Positions 35,673 to 44,684 of a stretch of DNA of 64,000 nt are shown piece after piece. Position 1 is the first letter of the stretch; each line of letters starts with the position of its first letter. Where the stretch lies: contig NZ_CP084032.1 in assembly GCF_020181655.1 (NCBI RefSeq), forward strand, positions 1,736,001 through 1,800,000. Reading direction: 5' to 3'. The notes below the pieces were generated by a model, which worked only from the letters and a program-made list of their open reading frames with translations, was not told the DNA's origin and made no database searches. Source of the DNA: Pectobacterium colocasium. Lineage in GTDB: Bacteria; Pseudomonadota; Gammaproteobacteria; Enterobacterales; Enterobacteriaceae. A program made the translations under genes and the position numbers.

Positions 35673-36273
35673 GATCGCCTTTGCCAGTAACTGGCTAATT
35701 AATAAGCTAAACCTGAATTGCTAGTCTGTCAAGACCACCATAATGACCACCAATTGCTGAAGGTTTCATAAAACTGTTTTGAAAGGTCTGTTGTAAGTGA
35801 AAATGCGTTGATACAACATTTCAAGCAAGATAAAAGTCGTCAACCATGCCCTTAAAAGCCCGGGAGGCAAGTAACAAAAGCTAGTTCGCCATCTTAGATG
35901 AAAGAAATACTAGAGCATTGGTGCTTGTCATCTCCACAGGGACGTGTAGAGGTTGTGGTGCGGATCCGACACAACTTATAGTAGAGTGATATCGTCACGT
36001 CGTTCTGCATAGGTGTAAGATAGACTTACCACCAAAATGATCCCCGATTGGATTGGGTTGCACAAAAGGAGTTTGACTGTACTTGCTGTAAGTTGTGAAC
36101 ATTACTATGATGTTTCGGAAAAGGTAGAGCTATGAAGAAATAGTTCATGTCACATATCATAATGGTATGTAACGAGGGTGGAAGCCTGTTTATGACTGAA
36201 AGTCAGCATTACTCTAATCTACAGAGGATTGATTATCAAATTATATAAATAATATATTAAATAGGGAGGGGTT
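35673..36273. other. Island end, no gene seen
   Basis: 600 bases between the att site and kwaA. Apart from the paired GACCACCA motifs (about 35736 and 35746), I see no coding frame. The last 60 bases are very AT-rich and supply a plausible promoter and AGGGAGGGG ribosome site for kwaA. Confidence 0.5.
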
Positions 36274-36888
36274 ATGAGGGGGAATAAATTACATTTAGGC
36301 GCTAGAATCTCCTTGTTTATAGTGTCATATCTTCCACTTTTTTTTATAATGTGCTTTGTTCAGCTTTATACATATAAGAGTTATTTAAACTGGGCAGGCA
36401 TTACTCTTGAGTCAGTGATGACTTTTCTTGAATATTTTGGGACTGTAACTATATTGGTTTTATTGTCTTTATTTGGTCTTGTGGGCTTGATGATTTTTTT
36501 AAAAAATATAAAGCGTCGATGCCAAACAAGCGGTAGGACTGTAAAGATTCTAGATATAGAAAATAAAAATAATGAATCAATAAGCTATCTATTTACATAC
36601 CTAATACCGTTCGTTTTTCAAGATTTATCAAAATTATCTAATGTAATACCTATTGCGGTTTTATTGATGGTAACTGCTCTGATATACATAAATTCAAGCA
36701 TGATTCTTATAAACCCTACTATAAGCATAAAGTACACATTATATCAAATAAGTTATTTAGATATAGAGAGTAATAAGAAACGTACTGGAATGATCTTAAC
36801 TAAATCAAAATATTTAGAAGAAGATGATCTTCTTGACATTGAAGATGTAGGCCCAAAACTTTTTTACGCTGAATCTCATAAGGAATAA
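36274..36888 (+). CDS. kwaA: Kiwa defence protein KwaA, membrane component
   Basis: 204 residues with four membrane helices: about 10-32, 45-75, 95-118 and 122-145 (for example ISLFIVSYLPLFFIMCFVQL and VIPIAVLLMVTALIYINSS), and a hydrophilic C-terminal tail. Size, topology and the partner gene match KwaA of the two-gene Kiwa system, which senses phage injection at the inner membrane. The strong AGGGAGGGG stands before ATG 36274. Low GC and the place next to the att site show acquired cargo. Alone it would be only a hypothetical membrane protein; the call leans on kwaB. Confidence 0.8.
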   Translation: MRGNKLHLGARISLFIVSYLPLFFIMCFVQLYTYKSYLNWAGITLESVMTFLEYFGTVTILVLLSLFGLVGLMIFLKNIKRRCQTSGRTVKILDIENKNNESISYLFTYLIPFVFQDLSKLSNVIPIAVLLMVTALIYINSSMILINPTISIKYTLYQISYLDIESNKKRTGMILTKSKYLEEDDLLDIEDVGPKLFYAESHKE

Positions 36889-36890
36889 AA

Positions 36891-37913
36891 ATGTTAAAGC
36901 TTGATGAGTTATTAGAATACGCAGAGCAACTTAAAGAAGATGATAAGGCAAAAATTTCTTTGTATTTTGTTACGAGACACCTCAAGAATGGCATGAGCAA
37001 AACGGCGAAAGTTACGGATAAATACGATTTTAAAGTTATTAAAGCTCCTATAGCTCCAGATATAGCTAAATTTTTTAAAAACACATTATCAAATCAAATA
37101 ATTTCTCATGCATCAAAGGATGATATTGAGATGAAAAATTATACAGTAATAGATGATGATATTGATAATAAAATTTATGCATATGCAATGAATAACGCCA
37201 TTTCATTTTCGAAAGTTATAAATGAAGATATCAAAAATGATAAACCTAAAGTTCTTACTTCGTTAGCCGAAATACAAGAGGATTTATGGGCTTATTGCAT
37301 TAAAGTCCAGAAGAACTCAGAGCTTACTTATTCTTTCCGAAAAATAAGTAAAGGTAAAGTCACAACGAATGAACCTCAGGATGTTGTTCAAAGAATATTC
37401 GCTTTATTTGATAAGTCGGATAAAGAATTGAGATCATTTGATGGTAGTGCAGTTAATTTTGATGACAAGATCGACTGCATTTATATTAAAGAGCAATTCT
37501 ATGTGTTCCATAAAAAAAGCTTCGAATCTATTGTGGGGCTTGAGGCGGAATTTACAGAGGCAGCACAAAAAACTTTAAATACCATAAAGGAATTTGATCT
37601 GGTTGAGGGATTGGATATTATTGAACAAGCCATATTACATAAGCCATCATTAAGGAAGATTCTTGCACATATAGCTGAGAAAGGTAATCACACTTCGTTG
37701 GATAGGAATGAAGTGGCATCAATGAATAGTGTTCTTAAAATGTTTCAAAATGAAGAATTTACTATCAATAATGACGGAAGAATAGTTATTGAAGATGAAA
37801 AGCAAGGGAGGAATTTTCTTAGACTTCTCAATGACTATTATAAACAAGGGATGACTACAAAAAAATACTATGGTACCGATAGTGGTAATTTAGTTAGTCC
37901 AGTTACAAAATAA
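36891..37913 (+). CDS. kwaB: Kiwa defence protein KwaB (DUF4868)
   Basis: 340 residues, soluble, with the DUF4868 pattern: middle part YCIKVQKNSELTYSFRKISK, CIYIKEQFYVFHKKSFESIV, then the C-terminal helical stretch ending LLNDYYKQGMTTKKYYG. KwaB binds DNA and is the effector that stops phage replication and late transcription when KwaA signals. It begins two bases after kwaA, with AAGGA in the kwaA tail as ribosome site, so both are made together. Confidence 0.85.
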   Translation: MLKLDELLEYAEQLKEDDKAKISLYFVTRHLKNGMSKTAKVTDKYDFKVIKAPIAPDIAKFFKNTLSNQIISHASKDDIEMKNYTVIDDDIDNKIYAYAMNNAISFSKVINEDIKNDKPKVLTSLAEIQEDLWAYCIKVQKNSELTYSFRKISKGKVTTNEPQDVVQRIFALFDKSDKELRSFDGSAVNFDDKIDCIYIKEQFYVFHKKSFESIVGLEAEFTEAAQKTLNTIKEFDLVEGLDIIEQAILHKPSLRKILAHIAEKGNHTSLDRNEVASMNSVLKMFQNEEFTINNDGRIVIEDEKQGRNFLRLLNDYYKQGMTTKKYYGTDSGNLVSPVTK

Positions 37914-37926
37914 TTACTATCAAATG

Positions 37927-37956
37927 AAACGCTCTTTGGTATGGGCGTTTTATTCT
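37927..37956 (+). terminator. Weak terminator after kwaB
   Basis: AAACGC and GCGTTT pair around a 12-base loop and are followed by TATTCTTTTC, 15 bases after the kwaB stop. The stem is short, so confidence is modest. Confidence 0.5.
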
Positions 37957-37976
37957 TTTCAAAGGAATGTAAAAGA

Positions 37977-38231
37977 TGTTTAAAAAAAATTTTGAAATTC
38001 TCTTTACAAGGAAAAATAAATTTTTATTTATAAGGTTTCTTATGCTACTCCTGAATTTCTAGAGGGTGTTCTATCTTCATCTGCGTTGGAGTTAATTACA
38101 AGACACATTCATGCGTAAAGGGGCGCACTTTTTGAAGCCAGTTAACACATTTAGTTTAAAAAAATCAGTACCAAATCACACATGGTAAGACATGAGACAT
38201 CTAATATTATTAAATGTCTCATATTTAAAAC
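37977..38231 (+). other. Gap after Kiwa with gene-tail traces
   Basis: A 28-codon frame from ATG 37977 (MFKKNFEILF) and, in another frame, YATPEFLEGVLSSSALELIT ending at TAA near 38117 suggest the tail of a lost gene. Neither is recognisable. The rest is the downstream region of the leftward ARH gene. Confidence 0.35.
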
Positions 38232-39890
38232 TCAATTGTTTTTTCTCTTGCGAGAAATAATTGCTTTTGCAATTATGGCTGAATATGCAATGGCACCATT
38301 AACACCCATAACATCTGAAATATATAACAAATGACTTCCGATTAAATTCTCGTCAAAGTTGTGTTTAATTGCATCCGTTGTTAATTTATCAAGGTCTGGT
38401 TCATTTTTTAAGGTTAAGGTTGGCTCAACAGTGTTCTTTGATTGATTTCGATAATCAACTGGTATTTCAATCTGCTGTTGTTTTGGCAAGGAAGAATCAA
38501 ATTTTTTATTTTCAGGGGAGTGAGCTTTAGAATTTAATTGCTTTAAAGTTGAAGTATTACGACGTTTAAGCAAAAATGATTGATTAAACTCAGATATCAT
38601 CCATTGATAAAAGTATTGGTAAGTATCCGTGCTGTTACTTCTGAATTCTTCTGATATTGGCTTTATTTCGCCAAAAGGTGGGAACACAATTTTTCCATCC
38701 TGTATACCAACAAAATCTAATGAAGAAGTAGGAGCATTCCATTCCGATGTGTCAGGGAATGCAAAGCTATTACACTCATTGCCTTGAGAGAGAGCATATA
38801 ATCTCTCTGCATCATAAACTATGTATGATTGATCCTGTAATTCTTGAGGTGGTCGTGTTCCTTCAATGTATCCTCTTAACGCACCAACCATAGTGGCAAT
38901 AGAGTCGGTATCTGTACCAAGTTCATTAACAATATCAAGCATTAATGAAGATAAATTATTCGACTTCAAATATGATGCAGCCAGTGCTGCAATTGCAGTT
39001 AATGTGCCACTTCCTCTTGTTTTTTTATCTTTCAAGTTAAGAACTTTTACTAAAGAGCTATATGATTTGTTTTCTGCCGTTTCCCACTGTTCGACAATAT
39101 CAAGAAGGTGTACTAATTCTTGGTATACTTCATCATAGGCTTCTTCAAGATTTGTTGATGTTTGGGATTCAAAAAATGGAACCCAGGCAGTATTAAGATT
39201 TATGTCGCTATATATTTTTTTCGGAATTTCATTAATCCATTTAAGTAAAAGTCGAGCATCTGAAATTGATGGTATATCTTTATTTGTCAGAATATGACTT
39301 AAGCACAAAGCATGAAAAACAGCTCCAGCAATGGCTCTGGGATGCCCATGTGTTGTAAGCGAGTTTTTGATTATATCAAGAAGGAATGATTCTACTCTTT
39401 CTGGTGTCCGACTTGCCCAAACATGGGGCTGGATTCGCATTGCTGCACCATTACCTCCAGAGTATACATAATTTGTTTTCTTTGATTGATAAAAGTTGTT
39501 ATACCAAGTGACAGTTTTTTTTCCAAGAGATTCAGCTGCCAGCTTCGAAGATATACCAGCCCCTAAAGCATAAGAAGACCAAATAGGGAGCTCTACTTTT
39601 GAAAATGCATTTACGTCAAAATAATTATTATGATTAATTGCTCGCGACGTCGATAACCGCAGTTGGGTATCATCTGAGTAAGCGCCAGAAGGTATTGATA
39701 TTAAAGGTCCATACACTCCGCCAACTTGTCTTCTCCATTCAACTAAGCCAGACAAATGGTCTTGACCGGTTCTTTTTACCAGCATACTGCGGTCTGCCAG
39801 TTCAGATATGAACCCCAGAGCATCCCCATAAGCAGCCCAAAGACTTGAGTTAACAGTGTTTTCGATTTTGTTAATTGTCATTGATATCAT
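38232..39890 (-). CDS. ADP-ribosylglycohydrolase-family protein with C-terminal extension
   Basis: 552 residues. The first ~345 are an all-helical ARH/DraG domain: WAAYGDALGF near the start, the dinuclear Mg/Mn ligands SDDT (72-75) and GTDTDS (~326-331), followed by IATMVGALRGY. Such enzymes remove ADP-ribose from protein or nucleic acid. The last ~200 residues (from about IQDGKIVFPPFG) are not recognised and may bind the partner. It is the last gene of a leftward operon and overlaps the DarT-like gene by 20 bases (11 if ATG 39881 is used), so it probably reverses that enzyme's mark as antidote. Confidence 0.85.
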   Translation of the reverse strand: MISMTINKIENTVNSSLWAAYGDALGFISELADRSMLVKRTGQDHLSGLVEWRRQVGGVYGPLISIPSGAYSDDTQLRLSTSRAINHNNYFDVNAFSKVELPIWSSYALGAGISSKLAAESLGKKTVTWYNNFYQSKKTNYVYSGGNGAAMRIQPHVWASRTPERVESFLLDIIKNSLTTHGHPRAIAGAVFHALCLSHILTNKDIPSISDARLLLKWINEIPKKIYSDINLNTAWVPFFESQTSTNLEEAYDEVYQELVHLLDIVEQWETAENKSYSSLVKVLNLKDKKTRGSGTLTAIAALAASYLKSNNLSSLMLDIVNELGTDTDSIATMVGALRGYIEGTRPPQELQDQSYIVYDAERLYALSQGNECNSFAFPDTSEWNAPTSSLDFVGIQDGKIVFPPFGEIKPISEEFRSNSTDTYQYFYQWMISEFNQSFLLKRRNTSTLKQLNSKAHSPENKKFDSSLPKQQQIEIPVDYRNQSKNTVEPTLTLKNEPDLDKLTTDAIKHNFDENLIGSHLLYISDVMGVNGAIAYSAIIAKAIISRKRKNN

Positions 39891-40521
39891 CTCTAAACTT
39901 GTTGGGACAAACTTCTACATCCAAGACTAAACCTAACACAGCCAATTGTGCCATGATACTGGCTTTATCCTCAAAGTTTGATACATAAACCTTTGCCAGA
40001 TGCTCTAAAGTTAGTCTTCCAGGGTACAAAATTTCAGCTTGCTCACAGGTTGTCCACGAAGGTAAATGTGATGAGCCTCTGGAAATTATTTTCTGGTACT
40101 TACCAACAATAGGGTCGCGAAACATCCTTTCGAAACATTCAATACCTTCCCCTCTAAGGCAGGATGGATAAATGTTGTTTGTGGTTGTAAAGTAAACACC
40201 TGAATCCATGATAATTTCTGGTGAAAAAGATAATATTACCCAATAGATATCAGAATATTGGTGAACGTTTCGCGAGTGCTCAAAGAACTCAAAATTTAAT
40301 TTTGTTACGGATAGGTTGACATAATTTAACCACTTTGAATCTCGCTCTCTTCTTTTCAGGGAATTCTGTTGAAAAATAAAAGCTAAAGTATCTTCTTCTT
40401 TTAATTTGGAATTAGGCAGTACAGCTCCAGTCCTCAGGATTCCTAAAAGCCCTTGATTTGTCGTGAAATGAAGTATCTCATTAATTCCTTTCGACTTTAT
40501 TGACGTCTCAAATTCGTTCAT
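39871..40521 (-). CDS. DarT-like DNA ADP-ribosyltransferase
   Basis: 216 residues. The DarT fold is suggested by the NAD-contact segment ILHFTTNQGLLGILRTG (16-32, His18), the basic stretch LKRRERDSKWLNYVNLS (55-71), which corresponds to the catalytic Arg region, and EQAEILYPGRL with Glu163 at the place of the DarT catalytic Glu. DarT enzymes add ADP-ribose to bases in single-stranded DNA. The sequence is divergent from the darT 5 kb away. It starts in an ATGA overlap with the helicase gene. The base and motif targeted are unknown. Confidence 0.72.
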   Translation of the reverse strand: MNEFETSIKSKGINEILHFTTNQGLLGILRTGAVLPNSKLKEEDTLAFIFQQNSLKRRERDSKWLNYVNLSVTKLNFEFFEHSRNVHQYSDIYWVILSFSPEIIMDSGVYFTTTNNIYPSCLRGEGIECFERMFRDPIVGKYQKIISRGSSHLPSWTTCEQAEILYPGRLTLEHLAKVYVSNFEDKASIMAQLAVLGLVLDVEVCPNKFRDDINDN

Positions 40522-41954
40522 AGTACTACCTTCTGGAACGTATTAGTGTCCAAATGATCGATAAAAAATGGCCTCGTATTGAAGCGATATCCTAGGATAA
40601 TACTTACCTTAGCTCTCGTAATTCCCATTGAAATTAGTTTGATTATAGAGGCGTAATCAGAGTCTTGACTATCCGCAAAACTAAAAGAAAAATGATTCTC
40701 CTCAAGCCCAAGAATAAAAACGTGATCAAACTCTAGTCCTTTGGCTGAGTGAATCGTCGACAAGGCTATGTTCGTTTCGTTCGGCGGCCAAGAACTTTCT
40801 CCTGATATTTCAACGAATGGCAGATTTTGTTTTCTAAGTGAATCTTTTATTCCACCCGCTCGTTCAAACCATCCGCCACCTTTGGCATGTAAAAATCCAA
40901 CAGTTTCCTGAGCTAAATCTACATTCTCTAATATGTAATTAATCACAAAATCTAACTGTTGATTAAACCTTCCCTCTAAGACAAGTGGGACAGGACCATG
41001 TCTCTTAATTGCATCAAGTATTGGCAGTGTTCCATCATCGTCTATTGCAATGGCTGCATTTTCGATTAACCTACTTGCAAAAGTAGCTATTTCGACTGTG
41101 TTTCTATAATTGAACTCTAACCGCGCATATCGAGTATTAGTAATATTAATACCAGCTTCTTTCCAAGTGAATCCTCGCTTATATATTTTTTGATTACTGT
41201 CAAGGATAATTGTAGTGAAATTGATGTCAGATAATTGGTTGGTTATTGCTTTAAGTTGGTTAGCTGAAAAATCTTGGGCTTCATCAATAATGGCTATGTG
41301 AATATTGTCTATTTTATTTTTTGTAAATAAAGTTGCAATGTCGTTCCAATCCAGAATTTTATCGACTTCCTTTGATCTAATATAAGGGTAAACGACTTCA
41401 TCAAGAATCCTCCTTCGTAGTGGTTTTTCCATTCTAGGCATAGTACCGCGACCAGTACGCTCTATCTCAAGATAATCTTCTAAACCTTCCTCATCTAATC
41501 TTCCTAAAAGATATTCTACTTCATCTATCAAAAATTGATTGCTCAAGGGAATTAAATGACCAATGCGACTTATCCGATTTGCTTGGTCTTGAAAACTTAA
41601 AATTCTTGGATAACCATCAATTCTGTTGTACATATATTTAGATAATGTCAACACTTCAATGTTTAACCGGCTATGGTTTTCGGGCGCTGATAGCAAGGTT
41701 TCGCTTATTACTAGGTCGTTAATATAGGCCGAAAGTGTTTTATTAAAGGTGAAAATTCTAATGTTAATTTTTTCATTAATACCAAGTCTAGCGAATTCTT
41801 CTAAAAAATATCCTATAGATAGCTTCATCATTAAAATAGAAGTGGTTGTTTTACCGCTGCCTGCTGCACCACGAATGATTAACGTGCCAGGTCTGGGCCT
41901 TACCATCAACTTCAATTGTTCATCAGTAGGTTTGACAGATTGTAGAGTTTTCAT
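40518..41954 (-). CDS. UvrD-like SF1 helicase, first gene of a DarT-ARH operon
   Basis: About 478 residues. Motif I is GAAGSGKTTT (29-38), motif II IIDEAQDFS (~224), followed by LEFNYRN, LSTIHSAKGLEFDHVFILG and GITRAKVSIILG: a full set for a small UvrD/Rep-type ATPase lacking the large 1B/2B domains. ATG 41954 is preferred to TTG 41975 because AAGGA stands upstream. It could expose or track single-stranded DNA, the substrate of DarT enzymes. That functional link is inference; the tight operon (ATGA overlap) is directly seen. Confidence 0.82.
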   Translation of the reverse strand: MKTLQSVKPTDEQLKLMVRPRPGTLIIRGAAGSGKTTTSILMMKLSIGYFLEEFARLGINEKINIRIFTFNKTLSAYINDLVISETLLSAPENHSRLNIEVLTLSKYMYNRIDGYPRILSFQDQANRISRIGHLIPLSNQFLIDEVEYLLGRLDEEGLEDYLEIERTGRGTMPRMEKPLRRRILDEVVYPYIRSKEVDKILDWNDIATLFTKNKIDNIHIAIIDEAQDFSANQLKAITNQLSDINFTTIILDSNQKIYKRGFTWKEAGINITNTRYARLEFNYRNTVEIATFASRLIENAAIAIDDDGTLPILDAIKRHGPVPLVLEGRFNQQLDFVINYILENVDLAQETVGFLHAKGGGWFERAGGIKDSLRKQNLPFVEISGESSWPPNETNIALSTIHSAKGLEFDHVFILGLEENHFSFSFADSQDSDYASIIKLISMGITRAKVSIILGYRFNTRPFFIDHLDTNTFQKVVL

Positions 41955-42031
41955 TACCAGTGCATCCTTACGCAACCATGTTTTAGTAAATCAATTAAAA
42001 TTACACTAGTTTGTATGGTTTGTTTTCACCT

Positions 42032-42475
42032 TTAATCATCTTGACAATATTTAAATACTTTTGGATGAATATCTCGCCCACGAAGATGCTTGAAAAGAGT
42101 ATCAACTCTTAATTTGGACTCATTAATTGTCTTTGCCGCATTAACAAGTCTGAACTTCCCATCATCACCGATTTGTAGACCATCAAATATGAGCACTTTA
42201 TTTAGTATCTGTCTGGCAGACTCAAAACGAGCTTGATTATTAGTGTGGCGAGCGGGTGCCATTATAAGCATAATAAAAGCAGCAACATTGTTACCACACC
42301 GATCAGTTTGCTGCCGAGCCATCAAAATGATATAGATCCGTCGCTATTTGGTTGAATGCTCAGATGTATCCTCAATCCCTCTAGATATGAAAAACTGATC
42401 TAACAGACTACCACTAACAAGCTCTCGGGCAATCGATTCAAAGTGATCGGGATTAAACACCGGAAATGATGCCAT
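42032..42475 (-). pseudogene. TIGR02391/Ymh-type protein, broken
   Basis: From ATG 42475 the frame reads MASFPVFNPDHFESIAREL..., meets TAG at 42346-42344 (where relatives have Trp, KWRR), and continues with RQQTDRCGNNVAAFIMLIM, NKVLIFDGLQIGDDGKFR and RGRDIHPKVFKYCQDD before stopping. In the family the C-terminal half, beginning LLxxNYFHAVFEA, comes next and is missing. So there is one nonsense codon and a 3' truncation. Such genes are common in defence islands. It lies upstream of the helicase operon on the same strand. Confidence 0.75.
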
Positions 42476-42910
42476 GTAACTAGTCCACCCAAAGAACCAT
42501 ACCTATCTATTATAGTGCTCGAAATTTCAACTAAATGGAATAGTGACCTGATTTATTTGTGTATCTCATCACTATGAACTTACCCAATGATAGAGGACAC
42601 GCAACTAAGTAAATGAGCTTTTGGGAAGAGGTCGGATACACTGCCAACTCAGATCTGAGCTATTCAACTACCAACCCCTTTCTCACCGCCGCAGACCAAA
42701 GGGCGCTACGCCCGCCTATGCAGGGTCAATTTTTTCTCCCGTGTGCCTTCCGTTCCCGTATCAGCTTCCGGTTAATCGTTTCCCAACACAACCCGTCCCG
42801 CAAGGGTAAATGGCACGCATTCTGCGCCCTTGCAGTACAGAACGATGCCGGGAAAGCGAACCGTCAGGCGATACGAAGACGAAAATCACACCACTGACGG
42901 AGAAAAAACC
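42476..42910. other. Upstream region of ardC
   Basis: 435 bases. The left part is plain AT-rich spacer; from about 42690 the base composition rises to that of the conjugation module, marking a cargo boundary. No gene seen; an in-frame extension of ardC to 42830 lacks a ribosome site. Confidence 0.5.
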
Positions 42911-43855
42911 ATGACGATTTCCCTGCATACCCAGACTAGCGCCCCTAACACAGCAACGGCGACCAGCGTATCCCCGCTGGAGCAGTCAGGCTCCTCAAAA
43001 ACGAAATTTTCCAAAACTAAAACCGATATTTATCAGACTGTCACCAATAGCATCATTACCGCACTGGAAGCTGGTGTAAAACCGTGGTCTTGCCCGTGGC
43101 AACGAGTGCCGGGCATGTCTGGCTTGCCTTCCAACTTCGCAACCGGTATCGCGTATAGCGGAATGAATATCATGCTGTTGTGGTGCAGTGCATCAGAACA
43201 GGGCTTCGGTGATTCACGCTGGATGACCTACAAACAGGCGCAGGCAGTAGGTGGGCAGGTTCGCAAAGGCGAGCACGGCACGACGGCAATTTTCTATACA
43301 ACCTTAGAGAAAGAAAACGAAGACGGTGAAATCGACCAGATCCCGGTGCTGAAAACCTTCAATGTGTTCAATGTTGAACAAATTGATGACCTTCCACTGA
43401 CAACCGAAACAGTCAGCCCAGAAGCAACCTTTGACTCGTTGCCGGAGGCTGAAAATCTGTTCCAGAAGAGCGGCGCAAACATCATTGAGAAAGGACAAAA
43501 CGCCTTTTTCAGGCCCTCAACTGATGAAGTCTGGCTGCCAGAGCGCCATCTGTTTTCAGATGCAGCTAATTTCTATGCTACCGGACTGCATGAGTTGGTT
43601 CACTGGAGTGGTGGTAAAAAACGACTTAACCGTGAAATGAAAGGGAAATTTGGCAGTGCAGATTATGCGGAGGAGGAATTAGTGGCGGAGCTGGGAAGTG
43701 CTTTTCTGATGGCGGATCTGGGGATCATCGGAGAGGTTCAGCATGAAAGCTATATTGCCTCATGGCTCCAGGCGCTGAAAAACGATAAGCGCTATGTTTT
43801 CAAAGCGGCCAGCGCCGCCTCAAAAGCACATCGTTACCTAATGGATAAAATTTGA
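42911..43855 (+). CDS. ardC: ArdC-family antirestriction protein (ssDNA-binding/zinc peptidase)
   Basis: 314 residues. An N-terminal ssDNA-binding domain (KTDIYQTVTNSIITALEAGV, then WSCPWQ) is joined to a zincin domain with HELVHWSG (His227, Glu228, His231) and the third ligand in EELVAELGSAFL. ArdC-type proteins enter with conjugating DNA and protect it from restriction; the peptidase may cut restriction enzymes. ATG 42911 follows GGAGAAAAA. Base composition is like the conjugation module rather than the AT-rich cargo, so it is probably an original gene of the mobile element. Confidence 0.87.
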   Translation: MTISLHTQTSAPNTATATSVSPLEQSGSSKTKFSKTKTDIYQTVTNSIITALEAGVKPWSCPWQRVPGMSGLPSNFATGIAYSGMNIMLLWCSASEQGFGDSRWMTYKQAQAVGGQVRKGEHGTTAIFYTTLEKENEDGEIDQIPVLKTFNVFNVEQIDDLPLTTETVSPEATFDSLPEAENLFQKSGANIIEKGQNAFFRPSTDEVWLPERHLFSDAANFYATGLHELVHWSGGKKRLNREMKGKFGSADYAEEELVAELGSAFLMADLGIIGEVQHESYIASWLQALKNDKRYVFKAASAASKAHRYLMDKI

Positions 43856-43867
43856 GTCGGAGATGAT

Positions 43868-43893
43868 AAGCCGCAAAGGAGTGCGGCTTTAAT
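43868..43893 (+). terminator. Terminator of ardC
   Basis: AAGCCGCA (43868-43875), loop AAGGAG, TGCGGCTT (43882-43889), followed by TAATCTTATT; 13 bases after the ardC stop. Confidence 0.7.
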
Positions 43894-44121
43894 CTTATTG
43901 CGGAGCGGCAGAATGACAAAATTCGCAGGCTGCGGGCGGCAAAGAGCCCGCTCATCCCGCAAACGGCGTTTGTACATCGGTGATTGCTGTAAACGACGGC
44001 TTAGGTATGACGACTGACTGTGAAGTTTGCAGGACTGCAACGGTAGCCGGGCCTCTTTTTGGTGTTATGATAAGTGTATTGTGCCGTGTAATGCGCACAT
44101 GTTTCATGCAGGAGAGAAACC

Positions 44122-44358
44122 ATGACCGCGAAACAACGCAACACGCAGAGCGTGACCATGACGGTGGAGCGTGCCTTACTGGTAAGAGCGCGTGAAGCGG
44201 GTATTAACCTGAGTGCTACTCTGTCAACCGCACTGGATGCGGAGCTTCGCCGTCATGAAGCGAAAAAATGGCAGAAAGAAAACAGGGAGGCTATCGACGC
44301 ATTAAATCGTTTTCATGATGAAAACGGCTGTTTCAGCGATGAATACAGGACGTTTTAA
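44122..44358 (+). CDS. ccdA: Antitoxin CcdA
   Basis: 78 residues. The N-terminal half is a ribbon-helix-helix DNA-binding domain (QSVTMTVERALLVRAREAGINLS), and the C-terminal half (RRHEAKKWQKENREAIDALNRFHDENG) is the flexible part that strips CcdB from gyrase, as in F-plasmid CcdA. AGGAG stands before ATG 44122. Two bases separate it from ccdB. Complete, so it can still neutralise CcdB made elsewhere in the cell. Confidence 0.92.
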   Translation: MTAKQRNTQSVTMTVERALLVRAREAGINLSATLSTALDAELRRHEAKKWQKENREAIDALNRFHDENGCFSDEYRTF

Positions 44359-44360
44359 CC

Positions 44361-44675
44361 ATGCAATTCACCGTATACGGTAATACCGGGAAAAGCGTCG
44401 TTTACCCGCTGCTGCTCGATGTCACGAGCGATATTATTGGACAATTGAATCGTCGGATAGTGATCCCATTGCTCCCTATTGAAAAGTATCCGGCAGGTCG
44501 CCGCCCGGATCGCCTTGTCCCCGTCGTCATGCTGACGGACGGCAAAGAATACGCCGTAATGACCCACGAGCTGGCAAGTATCCCTGTCTAGGCCCTGGGT
44601 GCGGTGTTTTGTGATGCTTCGCAGTACCGTTCTCAGGTAAAGGCTGCAATAGACTTCCTCATCGACGGGTTCTGA
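44361..44675 (+). pseudogene. ccdB: Toxin CcdB, stopped at codon 77
   Basis: The frame begins like CcdB (MQFTVYGNTGKSVVYPLLLDV, RIVIPLLPIEKYPAGRRPDR) but meets TAG at 44589-44591, in place of the usual Gln after ELASIPV. The same frame then continues ALGAVFCDASQYRSQVKAAI to IDGF and TGA at 44673. CcdB poisons gyrase through its last residues, so the 76-residue product should be inert. Only one base (CAG to TAG) is needed to explain this. Antitoxin intact. Confidence 0.9.
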
Positions 44676-44684
44676 CGTTTCTTT

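Noticed and set aside
35600..35760. Complete tRNA-Asn gene
   Set aside because: Only the last 17 bases of the tRNA sequence are present; no anticodon or D arm can be found next to them.
42830..42910. N-terminal extension of ArdC
   Set aside because: The extra 27 codons are Arg-rich and without a ribosome site, while ATG 42911 has GGAGAAAAA and fits the family start.
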